Shown one piece after another: positions 47,765 through 57,685 of a DNA stretch of 64,000 nt (within the stretch, counting starts at the first letter, position 1; the number at the start of each line of letters is the position of its first letter). The position numbers and the translations under genes are program-made. The notes under the pieces were generated by a model. The model saw only the letters and a program-made list of their open reading frames with translations, was not told the origin of the DNA and did no database searches. This stretch comes from Leptospira idonii (GTDB lineage: Bacteria > Spirochaetota > Leptospiria > Leptospirales > Leptospiraceae), in assembly GCF_004770995.1 (NCBI RefSeq), contig NZ_RQHW01000065.1, positions 62,001 through 126,000 of the forward strand, written 5' to 3'.

Positions 47765-48636
47765 GTTCAGACAAATACGATCGACTGGATCAAATCTCCA
47801 ACCTTATTGCAATCAAACGTTTCGATGAAGCGATGAGGATTTGTGAAACAGAACTCAGTTATCAGCCAGACGATACAGATTTTTTATATCATAAGGCAAG
47901 ATGCCTGATCCTAAAAGACAATTGGGCAGAAGCAGAAATCATCACCCAATCTGTATTAAACCAATCTCCAGAATCTGCTCCTTTTTTACTTCTGCAGTTT
48001 TCCATTTTCAAACAAAATAAACAATTCAGGGAAGCGGAAGAGATCCTTCTGTCCCTTTTGAAAAATTATCCGGAAGATGCCGACTTGTATGCAGAATATG
48101 CAATTTTACTAATACAAAATTTCCATTTGGATAAAGCGAGAAAACTGATCCAAGAAGGGTTTCGACTGGATCCTGAAAATTCAGAAATCATGATTGCTAA
48201 CTGTCTTCTTTCTATGACGGAAGGAAAAACACCCGAACACTCTCTCTCCAAACTGATTTCAGAACACCCCGATCACCAAAATACATGTATACTTTTAGGC
48301 AATCATTTGATTGAAGAAGGCAAATACTCGCAGGCATTTTCCATCTTCCAAAGCTTATTTTTAGTTAACCCGGATGATACAGAAACAAAAGACATTCTCA
48401 TTCGACTGAAAGTAAAAAAGAGCCCTTTCAGTTGGATTCTATATCCTTTGAACCGCTTCAAAAACATTGGCATAATTTTTTTCTGGGCATTTTTTATTGG
48501 AGCGACTTACGGACTGAAAAAACTGGGTTATACGACTGCATCAGGAATCATCTCTATGATCTGGATTGTTTACTGTATTTATAGCTGGATTGTTCCCAGC
48601 GCATTGCGTTTTTGGTATCAAAAAAGAGGTTTTTAA
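47761..48636 (+). CDS. TPR-repeat protein with C-terminal membrane anchor
   Basis: 291 residues. At least five helical TPR-like repeats cover 1-215 (CETELSYQPDDTDFLYHKARCLILKDNWAEAEII; LLKNYPEDADLYAEYAILLIQNFHLDKARKLIQEG; LISEHPDHQNTCILLGNHLIEEGKYSQAFSIF), then two hydrophobic segments (IGIIFFWAFFIGATYGL, GIISMIWIVYCIYSWIVP) at the C-terminus. So a cytoplasmic or periplasmic TPR scaffold is tethered to the membrane. The ATG at 47761 lies in the previous stop; its TAA overlaps the next ATG (TAATG). Confidence 0.75.
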   Translation: MSSDKYDRLDQISNLIAIKRFDEAMRICETELSYQPDDTDFLYHKARCLILKDNWAEAEIITQSVLNQSPESAPFLLLQFSIFKQNKQFREAEEILLSLLKNYPEDADLYAEYAILLIQNFHLDKARKLIQEGFRLDPENSEIMIANCLLSMTEGKTPEHSLSKLISEHPDHQNTCILLGNHLIEEGKYSQAFSIFQSLFLVNPDDTETKDILIRLKVKKSPFSWILYPLNRFKNIGIIFFWAFFIGATYGLKKLGYTTASGIISMIWIVYCIYSWIVPSALRFWYQKRGF

Positions 48637-49811
48637 TGGACATCAAAAGAATTGAAGCAGAACTCCTAAAAAACCCATTTAACTTTGATTTAAGATTAAA
48701 ATATGCGAATTTACTCTTAGAGCTAGAAAGATACGAAGATTCTCTTCAGCAGTTTTTAATTTTGGACAATGGAACGCATTCGACCGTGGAGCTTAAATTA
48801 AAGATATGTGACTTGTATATGAATCAAGGAGATCAAGACAACGCTAGAAAATATTACAAAGAAGCTAAGGCGATGGGTCTTCCGGATGACTTCGAAGAGT
48901 TTGATGAATTGGAGGAAATTCAATCCGCCCAACCTTCCATAAAACCACCTAAACCTGTTTTTTTCTCAGAGATCATTGGAATGGATTCTTTGAAAAAAAC
49001 AGTTCGTTTGAAAATCATTGAACCGTTTAAAAATGTAGGTTTGTTTCAGAAATTCAAAAAAGATGCGGGAGGAGGAGTTCTTCTCTATGGACCACCTGGC
49101 TGCGGTAAAACGATGCTTGCAAAAGCAATCGCTACAGAATGCAATGCAGAATTTTTCAGCATAGAACTCAGCGATATTCTCAACTTATGGATTGGAGAAA
49201 GCGAAAGAAATTTAGCAGCAGCTTTCGACAGAGCCAGAAGTTCCACGCCGAGTGTACTTTTTATTGATGAACTGGATGCACTCGCTTATTCTAGATCGAA
49301 AACCCAAAACGAAAGTTCCAGAAAACTAGTGAATGAATTTTTAACTCAATTGGATGGGATTTCCGCAAACAACCAAGGAATGCTTATATTAGGAGCTACG
49401 AATATGCCTTGGGATGTGGATTCTGCCATGAAACGACCAGGCCGATTTTCCAGAGTGATCTTTGTCCCTCCTCCGGATGAGGCAGCAAGAGCGGCACTCT
49501 TCGAATCCAAATTAGAGGGAGTTCCCAAAAAAGGAATCCAATACTCGCTTTTGGCTTCCCAATCCCCCCATTTTTCTGGAGCGGACATAGACGGAGTCAT
49601 TGAATTCGCCAAAGAAAATGTCATTTCCGATATTTTGGAATCTGGAAAAGAAAGAGAGATTGAAACTTCAGACCTAATTTTAGGCATCAAAGAAAGAGCT
49701 CCCTCTACCATGGATTGGTTGAAAACTGCAAAAAATCTGGTGAAATTCGGAGATCCGGACGGGCAATATAAGGATGTAAAGGTTTATCTGAAGGAAAGTA
49801 AGATGTATTAG
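48636..49811 (+). CDS. TPR-AAA+ ATPase (Vps4/spastin-like classic AAA)
   Basis: 391 residues. A TPR-like N-terminal domain (1-85) precedes a single classic AAA module: Walker A GPPGCGKT (152-159), pore-loop LNLWIGESE, Walker B VLFIDELDAL (207-216), sensor GATNMPWDVD, arginine fingers RPGR. The C-terminal extension APSTMDWLKTAKNLV is typical of bacterial TPR-AAA proteins of the meiotic-clade type. Should form a hexamer that unfolds or extracts a protein target. The membrane-anchored TPR protein directly upstream is the likely adaptor. Last gene of the cluster. Confidence 0.88.
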   Translation: MDIKRIEAELLKNPFNFDLRLKYANLLLELERYEDSLQQFLILDNGTHSTVELKLKICDLYMNQGDQDNARKYYKEAKAMGLPDDFEEFDELEEIQSAQPSIKPPKPVFFSEIIGMDSLKKTVRLKIIEPFKNVGLFQKFKKDAGGGVLLYGPPGCGKTMLAKAIATECNAEFFSIELSDILNLWIGESERNLAAAFDRARSSTPSVLFIDELDALAYSRSKTQNESSRKLVNEFLTQLDGISANNQGMLILGATNMPWDVDSAMKRPGRFSRVIFVPPPDEAARAALFESKLEGVPKKGIQYSLLASQSPHFSGADIDGVIEFAKENVISDILESGKEREIETSDLILGIKERAPSTMDWLKTAKNLVKFGDPDGQYKDVKVYLKESKMY

Positions 49812-49899
49812 TGTAGTACCTCCTACAAATCTTCCCCTTTTCCCTTCTTCTGAACGATTTCTGCATCCTTTCTAGTCCTCCTACTGCCCCAACTAGATT

Positions 49900-49926
49900 T
49901 TAGCACTCTTTACATGAAAGTGCTTG
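49900..49926 (+). promoter_or_regulatory. CIRCE-like inverted repeat 1 upstream of groES
   Basis: TTAGCACTC, 9-nt spacer, AAGTGCTTG. CIRCE consensus TTAGCACTC-N9-GAGTGCTAA is perfect in the left arm and 6/9 in the right. The right arm overlaps the -35 of the groES promoter, so a bound HrcA would block RNA polymerase. Confidence 0.6.
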
Positions 49927-49952
49927 CCGATTTGCCTCCCCAATTTTAACAT
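49924..49952 (+). promoter_or_regulatory. groES promoter
   Basis: TTGCCG (49924-49929) and TAACAT (49947-49952) with a 17-nt spacer. Start site would be about 49959, leaving an 80-nt leader that contains the second CIRCE-like repeat. Confidence 0.5.
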
Positions 49953-49963
49953 GGCTCTAAGAC

Positions 49964-49990
49964 TTAGCACTCATTTGTGAATTCTGCTAA
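49964..49990 (+). promoter_or_regulatory. CIRCE-like inverted repeat 2 in the groES leader
   Basis: TTAGCACTC, 9-nt spacer, TTCTGCTAA. Left arm perfect, right arm 6/9. It begins a few bases after the predicted start site. Two degenerate sites flanking one promoter suggest cooperative HrcA binding. Confidence 0.55.
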
Positions 49991-50037
49991 GTCCTCTCAA
50001 GAAAAGAATACTTAAATCAATCAAGGAGACTTACCCT

Positions 50038-50328
50038 ATGGCATCGATCAAACCGTTGGGAGATAGAGTGGTAGTTGAGCCTAAATCAGAGGCTGAAGAA
50101 AAAATTGGTTCCATCATCGTACCTGATACTGCGAAAGAAAAACCACAAGAAGGTAAAGTAACCGCTGTTGGCCAAGGAAAATACGAAGATGGCAAGCTCG
50201 TTCCATTGGAAGTTAAAGTAGGAGATACAGTTCTCTACGGAAAATATTCCGGAACAGAAATCAAACAAGCCGGTAAGGATTATCTTATCATTCGTGAAAG
50301 CGACATCCTCGCTATCGTTACCAACTAA
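50038..50328 (+). CDS. groES: Co-chaperonin GroES
   Basis: 96 residues. [49 protein letters not shown] and the C-terminal [12 protein letters not shown] match GroES. Forms the heptameric lid of GroEL. AAGGAG precedes the ATG. First gene of groES-groEL, 19 nt before groEL. Confidence 0.98.
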   Translation: MASIKPLGDRVVVEPKSEAEEKIGSIIVPDTAKEKPQEGKVTAVGQGKYEDGKLVPLEVKVGDTVLYGKYSGTEIKQAGKDYLIIRESDILAIVTN

Positions 50329-50338
50329 ACTATTATAG

Positions 50339-51994
<1,656 letters not shown>

Positions 51995-52027
51995 TCGTTC
52001 CCCCTACCGAACCATCCGTTCGAAAAG

Positions 52028-52062
52028 AAAGCCTAAGGGGATTTCCTCTTAGGCTTTTGTTT
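52028..52062 (+). terminator. Terminator of groES-groEL
   Basis: AAGCCTAAG (52029-52037) pairs with CTTAGGCTT (52048-52056), extended inside by GGG/TCC with one wobble and a 4-nt loop; TTGTTTTT follows. Confidence 0.9.
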
Positions 52063-52099
52063 TTAGTGGTGGGTGGGGCGAAACTTCGAAAAACACGAT

Positions 52100-52300
52100 A
52101 TGATGAATTTTAATGAGATATCCTTCGGGTTTTTAACAGAGCATGAAGAATTATTTCCTTACTATGATGAAGAGGAAACATCGCCTGAAGATGAAAAATT
52201 TATTCTCATCAAATACAAGGCATTTAACCCATATTTACTCAAAAGTCTTGAATTAGGCGTACAATCCAAAATTGAAAGTCTAAAACTAGATCTATATTAA
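52100..52300 (+). CDS. Small acidic hypothetical protein
   Basis: About 66 residues from ATG ATG at 52100; an upstream GTG at 52073 is in frame. Acidic (EEEETSPEDEKF) and apparently soluble. No known family and no clear ribosome binding site, so it may be an unexpressed ORF or the remnant of a longer gene. It lies between the groEL terminator and the AT-rich patch. Confidence 0.3.
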   Translation: MMNFNEISFGFLTEHEELFPYYDEEETSPEDEKFILIKYKAFNPYLLKSLELGVQSKIESLKLDLY

Positions 52301-52365
52301 ACCCATCTATCGATAAGGACGATACAAACTATGACTTACGGAACTGTTGCCTTTTCTCAATCATC

Positions 52366-52824
52366 CTAATTCCTAGAATGTAATCCTAGTTTGTTTCCTT
52401 CCGTATCAAGGAACAAAGCAAAGAAGCCCATTTCAGGACTGATTTCCGTTTTGTTTACAATGATTTTTCCACCGTTTTTCTCAATTTTATCTAAAGTGGG
52501 CTGTAAATCATTTCCTGCATTTAGATAAATCACAGCTCCGTTCTTTGTAGGAACGTAATCATTTCCTTTGACTAAAACGACATACGCTGCATCTCCACTT
52601 TCAGGGAACACACCCATCTGCACCCCTTCCATATCCATTTTCTCAATCGTAATCCCTAAAACCGTTTGGTAGAATCCGATTGCTCTTGAAAAATCCGTAG
52701 TAGGGATTTCGACAATAGATACGAATTTTTGATTCGATGTTTCCGAGCTAACTTTATCTTCTTTTTTGCAATTGCTCATTCCCATTCCAAGAATGATTGC
52801 AGTAATGATTAACAATTGTTTCAT
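52366..52824 (-). CDS. VOC-superfamily lipoprotein (glyoxalase/bleomycin-resistance fold)
   Basis: 152 residues. Signal peptide with lipobox GMSNC (Cys19), followed by one VOC domain: VEIPTTDFSRAIGFYQTVLGITIEKMDMEGVQMGVFP and GGKIIVNKTEISPEMGFFALFLDTEGNKLGLHS. Cytoplasmic VOC enzymes are common; a lipidated one is not. The acidic residue expected for metal binding (E or H in the conserved slots) is only partly visible, so it may be a binding protein rather than an enzyme. Downstream of an AraC regulator (73 nt), same strand. Confidence 0.75.
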   Translation of the reverse strand: MKQLLIITAIILGMGMSNCKKEDKVSSETSNQKFVSIVEIPTTDFSRAIGFYQTVLGITIEKMDMEGVQMGVFPESGDAAYVVLVKGNDYVPTKNGAVIYLNAGNDLQPTLDKIEKNGGKIIVNKTEISPEMGFFALFLDTEGNKLGLHSRN

Positions 52825-52897
52825 TGATTCCTCGTTTCTTTTTCATAGTTTATCCCAAAGAAGATGAACAAAATTGTAAAAATACGACAGATTAAGA

Positions 52898-53719
52898 TTA
52901 TTCTTCTGAATAAATAAGAGAGGATAGAATCATTGTTTCGTTACCAAAGAACTTTTTAGGATTCATTCCTGTAAACTCTTTGAAATCTTTTATGAAATGA
53001 GCTTGGTCGAAATAATCACTCTCGTAAGCAATTTGAGTCAGACTTGTAGATTGTCCTTTGAGAAGCATTTTTAAAGCGGTTTGCAAGCGAATGATTTTCC
53101 CCAGTTTTTTTGGACTGATTCCAATCTGCTTTTGGAATTTTCTTTCCAACTGCCTTCTTTTGGCAAGGTCCTCTTCCAGAATATCATTGATAGAAATACT
53201 TCCGTTTGCCGTCATAATTGCATCAATCGTCGTCTTTACGATCTGATCTACCGTTGATTTTTCTCTCAGTTTACTCAAAAGAAAAGCTTCTACAATTCGT
53301 ATTCTCTCTTGTGTATTTGCCGCTTGAACGATTTTCGATTTCAATTCCTTGGCAATCTCTTCACCGAATAAAAATTCCAGAGGTGTTTCTTTATTTGCCA
53401 AACTCTCAACAGACACATTCACAAAGTTAGCAATTCCATAAGGATAAAACTTAACCGCAAAGGAATCCACATATCCTGTCGGTTCAATGTAAAAAGGTTC
53501 GGTGATTTGTCCGATCACCATTGCTCTAGGCTGAAAAATAAAATCATTTTCAAAAGTATAACGTTTGATATCTTCTCCCAGAATAAAAGCCATTTCGATA
53601 CAGCCATCAGGAAGAATTTGTTGTCGTTCATAATGACTTTCAGCCGGTATTTCCAACGTCCAATAACATTTAACAAGAGAATCTAAATCCGCTTTCGGTG
53701 AGAAGGTTTCGTATTTCAT
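52898..53719 (-). CDS. AraC-family transcriptional regulator
   Basis: 273 residues. N-terminal sensory domain (DUF6597-like, YETFSPKADLDSLVKCYWTLEIP) and C-terminal AraC double HTH (LERKFQKQIGISPKKLGKIIRLQTALKML and LTQIAYESDYFDQAHFIKDFKEFTGMNPKKF). Probably regulates itself and the VOC lipoprotein gene downstream. A 13-bp inverted repeat ATTGCA-T-TGCAAT at 53736-53748 lies just before its ATG. AAAAGGA precedes the start. Local AT-rich composition suggests recent acquisition. Confidence 0.87.
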   Translation of the reverse strand: MKYETFSPKADLDSLVKCYWTLEIPAESHYERQQILPDGCIEMAFILGEDIKRYTFENDFIFQPRAMVIGQITEPFYIEPTGYVDSFAVKFYPYGIANFVNVSVESLANKETPLEFLFGEEIAKELKSKIVQAANTQERIRIVEAFLLSKLREKSTVDQIVKTTIDAIMTANGSISINDILEEDLAKRRQLERKFQKQIGISPKKLGKIIRLQTALKMLLKGQSTSLTQIAYESDYFDQAHFIKDFKEFTGMNPKKFFGNETMILSSLIYSEE

Positions 53720-53735
53720 AAAAAAATCCTTTTAA

Positions 53736-53748
53736 ATTGCATTGCAAT
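53736..53748 (-). repeat. Inverted repeat upstream of the AraC-family gene
   Basis: ATTGCA-T-TGCAAT, 6-bp perfect arms, 1-nt centre, ending 17 nt before the ATG. Position suits an operator, but short IRs are frequent in AT-rich DNA. Confidence 0.3.
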
Positions 53749-53866
53749 ATAACCATATAATTGAAAATTTATTTCTGTGTTTTTATTTCATTCTATAAAA
53801 TATATCAAAGCAGATAATGCCGATTTAGTTCTCTGCTTTATCGTATATGTTTCTTTAGCAAAATAA

Positions 53867-54434
53867 ATGCTCAAGGACAACCGAGACTCTTCCGAAAATT
53901 TCAAATATTTCAACATACAAACTCAATTCAATGCCTTTGCGATTGAAGGCTCTTGCGATATATCCATTTTAGGCAAGCTCAAAGAACATAAGAAAGTATA
54001 CATTCCTGATGTTTATGAAAACTCTAAATTATATTCCAAACCTTTCTTTCTCAGGACCGAAGTTCGATGTACATCACTTTCGGATCTCTCCCAATATAAA
54101 AATAGGTTCCATAATTTTCGGATTGTTTCATTACAATTTCGACTCAATTTCCTCTTCAAGGAAAGATATAATGGTAAATCAAAATCTTTCATAAATTTAT
54201 GGACAATCCGCTTCACTTACGATTCAAGAAGATTCGAATTTGCACATGGATTATATCATATACATTACGAAGACAATGTTCTTATTACTTATATTTTTCG
54301 TTATCGGGGAGTTTTTCTATCGATCTTCTCAAATTAAGTTTTTTGATCCCGCATTGTCCGAGGAATTGAACATGTATAGCCAAAGAGATGATATATTGAT
54401 TTCTGATCTAAGCGAAACCAATTCAATAATTTAA
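53867..54434 (+). pseudogene. Probable decayed GAF-domain gene
   Basis: Three overlapping short frames look like one broken protein. The first frame (from 53867) reads like the start of a GAF domain (IPDVYENSKLYSKPFFLRTEVRC), is continued in another frame from about 54095 by PNIKIGSIIFGLFHYNFDS, and stops at 54192; the same second frame then resumes with a hydrophobic segment (MFLLLIFFVIGEFF) to 54434. A frameshift near 54095 and a nonsense codon at 54192 would explain this. AT-rich throughout. Alternative: three unrelated spurious ORFs. Confidence 0.4.
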
Positions 54435-54466
54435 ATATGTAAAATCCGGCTCTTAAAAATACACTA

Positions 54467-55153
54467 TTATAACATAGAAGGATAACTAAGAATTATATAT
54501 GTGCCGCAGAATGGCATGGAAAGAAAATACTTGAAAGATTTATGATCAAAATTTCTTCCTGTAGCTTCATTTCTAAATCCGATAAAACATACAGCGCCAA
54601 AAGGCATTCCGATTGTATGAAGGGTACCGGCAACTAAATCATAAGAAAAAGCCAAAGGATATACAGGCATCAAACCAAACCTCATTTGATTTGTATTCAT
54701 TTTAGAAATACTATGATCAGAAATATTCTCAAATTTAGGAACACCGGTTATTTCATAATAATCAACTTGATTTTCATCCTGTGCAAAAATAGGGATCTTA
54801 AATTTCATGTAGACTGAATCTGTATTGATCCATTCTTCTTTACTCAATAATTTAGCATCTATTTTCTTTGTATTTGGGATAGGCTTACATTCGGAAAAGA
54901 CTACTTCCAAATATCGATAAGGGGATTTAATGTAAGTGCAAAGATTTTTAAATATTACTGATTCATTCTGAATATCGGCTTCAATGATTATAACATTTTC
55001 AGGCGTAATACTCCAAGAGTGAAGTTTTTTAATTTTATATACACTTTTTTCATTTGTGATGGCGTTAGTAACCTTTTCGGTCATTCGAAAAGTATAACAT
55101 GAAGTCACAAGAGTCATTGTTATAAGGATTATATTTAGCTGGCGATATCTCAT
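54467..55153 (-). CDS. Hypothetical lipoprotein in AT-rich patch
   Basis: 228 residues, lipobox LVTSC (Cys19). Not a recognised family. Contains several hydrophobic but short segments near the C-terminus (LAFSYDLVAGTLHTIGMPFGAVCFIGF). High Asn, Lys and Ile, and base composition below that of neighbours, consistent with transfer. Located between the decayed GAF-like gene and the SpoIIE-type phosphatase. Confidence 0.6.
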   Translation of the reverse strand: MRYRQLNIILITMTLVTSCYTFRMTEKVTNAITNEKSVYKIKKLHSWSITPENVIIIEADIQNESVIFKNLCTYIKSPYRYLEVVFSECKPIPNTKKIDAKLLSKEEWINTDSVYMKFKIPIFAQDENQVDYYEITGVPKFENISDHSISKMNTNQMRFGLMPVYPLAFSYDLVAGTLHTIGMPFGAVCFIGFRNEATGRNFDHKSFKYFLSMPFCGTYIILSYPSML

Positions 55154-55272
55154 AAGTATTTTCTTTATTGAGTAAGATCAAAGAATCTTACCATCCTCTT
55201 CCGGATTTGCTAATCCTGCCTCGCTCAGACACATATCCCAGACCTATTTCATTGTAAAAGAAAAAAATACCA

Positions 55273-57222
55273 TTATAAAACTTCCAAAATAATCAAAGTG
55301 ATGTCGTCGTGAGGGAGACCATCTAACGAAAGTTCTTTTTTGAACTCATCGATGATGGAATGAACCGCCAAATTACTTGGCAGACTCACCGCATCGAAAA
55401 AACATTTTTTCAATTTTTCGGAGCCGAATTCCTCTCCTGTTTTATCCAGCTCTTCCGTCAAACCGTCCGTATAAAACAAAAACTTATCCCCTACTTCAAA
55501 AGGATACTCCTCTTCAAAAAAACTCAAGTTTTCCAGAATGCCCAGAGGTTTGCCTTTTGGTTTGATTTCGTTGATCTCTCCCTTGGAACGACTCCAATGA
55601 AAACAAGAAGGATGCCCCGCACTGGAAACGGTAAAATGCATCTTTTCCCGATCCAAATAAAAATAAGAAGCAGTTGTGAATCTTCCCTGAGATCTTTTCA
55701 CCAAATCGTCGTTCATTGCAGCCAATAAAAAACAAGGATTCGTCCAATATTGATGATTTTGAAAAAAAGCGAATTTGGATAGGGATGCAATAATAGACGC
55801 ACCTAATCCATGTCCTACGACATCTGCGATTAAAATTCCGTATTTACGGTTTCCAAGGGCCTGAAAATCGTAAAAGTCTCCCCCTACTTCATGGGAAGGC
55901 TGATAATAAACGGCGATTTTCATATTTTCCCAATTAGGCGGGCTGGGAGGTAAAATCGCATTTTGAATTCTCGCGGCAGTTACGATCTCTTTCTGCAAAG
56001 CCACATATCTCACTTCTGAATCGCGAAAGATATGTTCTCCGTAAAGAGACAAAGAAAGTACGAATAAAAAAAATCCCCAAGGCGCCAGTCTACCGATTGC
56101 GTGAACCAAATCCATCGCAACAAGAATGTCATGTCCGTTGAAAACCAAAAGTATCAATGCACCGATGGCAAGTATCCAGGCTCTAGGTTTACCGGAAACG
56201 ATTTCACTCCATGCGATTAAAACCTGAAGGATGAGAGACGGCAGAGAAACCCATGCAAATGTAATCAATGCTAAAGTAAAAGTGACCGCACCAGAAAACG
56301 CTAAAGTCAGTATCACAATGCTGAAAACGATATGGAACTGCCATAACATTCGTATGATGTTCATCCTTCCGACTCCGAAGAGTTTATCGAAAAAATACAA
56401 ACCGGAGATGGGGATGGCAAACAATGTCAGAACGAAAATATAAAAATCAGGAAGACTGTCGTCATAGAAAAAATATCCCCAAAAACCTACCTGGGACATA
56501 AAATGAAGCCCTGATACCAAAGAGAATATGGTAAATGCGATGAGAGATCTTTTTTTTCTGCGCAGATAAAGATAACTGGAAAATACACCTAACACAATGA
56601 AGAAAAAACCGATCCCTGCGAAAGACTGATTTCTATTTTCCAATGCTTTGTAATTCGAAGTCAGATCGGAATAAACGGGAGACTCGGTAAAACCAACGGG
56701 GAAATTATTTTCCGAGAAGAAAATCACATATAAGTTTTGATTTTTGCAGGATTCGGGAAGAGCAATGACAGGAAAAAAGGAAGAATCGTATTTTCTTTGA
56801 TAGGTGATATTTCCGGAGGCATTCGCTTTTTTTTCCAAAGAGAATTGTCTGGAGATTTTTTCAGAGCCGCAGTAGATATCATACAACCTGGCCCCTCCCC
56901 GAATGTAAAGGGAAGGGTGTTCATTCTCTCCCCCTCCTGTCCATTTTTTGCGGGCAATGAAGATGTTTCCTGTAGGATGTTCCATCGAGATATGAGGGAT
57001 TCTATATTGTTTATAACCGGGAGCTTTGTTTTCCTCATCGGGACTAAACTCGAAAAACCTTTCTTCATCGACCCAGCGCATTTCCCACCCGCTTCTCCAA
57101 TCCTCCGCATGATACGGAAGAAAAACATCGGAACAGGAAAAAAACAAAGGCAAACAAATAACAAATGAAATGTGAAAAAAAGGACGTAAGCCGGAAAAAA
57201 TATTCATCTGCGGAAAAGACAT
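55273..57222 (-). CDS. 7TMR-DISM SpoIIE-family (PPM) phosphatase
   Basis: 649 residues. Signal with SC at residue 30 (lipobox-like LFFSC), an exported beta-rich N-domain (WEMRWVDEERFFEFSPDEENK), seven hydrophobic segments (about 195-390), then a PPM/SpoIIE phosphatase: PSHEVGGDFYDFQALGNRKYGILIADVVGHGLGA (metal Asp), FLFYTDGLTEELD and DDITLIIL. Should dephosphorylate a STAS-type anti-sigma antagonist in response to an envelope signal; the STAS protein at 30.3 kb is one candidate. Starts 3 nt after the GGQ-protein gene. Confidence 0.88.
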   Translation of the reverse strand: MSFPQMNIFSGLRPFFHISFVICLPLFFSCSDVFLPYHAEDWRSGWEMRWVDEERFFEFSPDEENKAPGYKQYRIPHISMEHPTGNIFIARKKWTGGGENEHPSLYIRGGARLYDIYCGSEKISRQFSLEKKANASGNITYQRKYDSSFFPVIALPESCKNQNLYVIFFSENNFPVGFTESPVYSDLTSNYKALENRNQSFAGIGFFFIVLGVFSSYLYLRRKKRSLIAFTIFSLVSGLHFMSQVGFWGYFFYDDSLPDFYIFVLTLFAIPISGLYFFDKLFGVGRMNIIRMLWQFHIVFSIVILTLAFSGAVTFTLALITFAWVSLPSLILQVLIAWSEIVSGKPRAWILAIGALILLVFNGHDILVAMDLVHAIGRLAPWGFFLFVLSLSLYGEHIFRDSEVRYVALQKEIVTAARIQNAILPPSPPNWENMKIAVYYQPSHEVGGDFYDFQALGNRKYGILIADVVGHGLGASIIASLSKFAFFQNHQYWTNPCFLLAAMNDDLVKRSQGRFTTASYFYLDREKMHFTVSSAGHPSCFHWSRSKGEINEIKPKGKPLGILENLSFFEEEYPFEVGDKFLFYTDGLTEELDKTGEEFGSEKLKKCFFDAVSLPSNLAVHSIIDEFKKELSLDGLPHDDITLIILEVL

Positions 57223-57225
57223 ATC

Positions 57226-57633
57226 TCAATCATCCTCATGATTTTCATTCGATTCGACGGATAAGTTTTTCCGCTCATTGATCTTATTTTTGATCCTTCT
57301 CGCTTTGTCCTTTTTTCTTTTTGCAATTTTTAATCTTTCCGTTTCTTTATCGGAAGCAGATCCTTCGGTAATTCCCGATAGGCGCTCACATAACAAAGCT
57401 CTTGCTTTATATCGATTCAATCCCTGCGTGCGATACACGGAACATTTTACGCTGATACCTGTCGGTTTATGAACTAGAAAAACTGCGGTAGATACTTTAT
57501 TGACGTTCTGTCCCCCTTTCCCACCGGAACGGACAAAACTTTCATCCAAATCGGATTCTAAAATTTTGAGTTCCCCCATTCTTTTCCGAAGCGATTCGTT
57601 TTTTTCCACCGATACGGGAAAGGATAGGGGCAT
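57226..57633 (-). CDS. Peptide chain release factor-like GGQ protein (ArfB/YaeJ-type)
   Basis: 135 residues (117 if the ATG at 57579 is used). [30 protein letters not shown] contains the GGQ motif that triggers peptidyl-tRNA hydrolysis; a basic, Lys/Arg-rich C-terminal tail follows, as in ArfB, which rescues stalled ribosomes. No codon-recognition domain. The first ATG lacks a ribosome binding site and sits only 2 nt from a possible -10, so 57579, with GGAAAAGA, may be the true start. First gene of a pair with the SpoIIE phosphatase. Confidence 0.82.
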   Translation of the reverse strand: MPLSFPVSVEKNESLRKRMGELKILESDLDESFVRSGGKGGQNVNKVSTAVFLVHKPTGISVKCSVYRTQGLNRYKARALLCERLSGITEGSASDKETERLKIAKRKKDKARRIKNKINERKNLSVESNENHEDD

Positions 57634-57685
57634 TTGAATATCTTAGGTTTTGGAATCTTGTCAAGAAATTTTTGACGAATTTAGA

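Noticed and set aside
54013..54216. Minus-strand ORF of 67 residues opposite the decayed GAF-like gene
   Set aside because: No start signal, no recognisable motif, and it is antisense to a region with GAF-like sequence.
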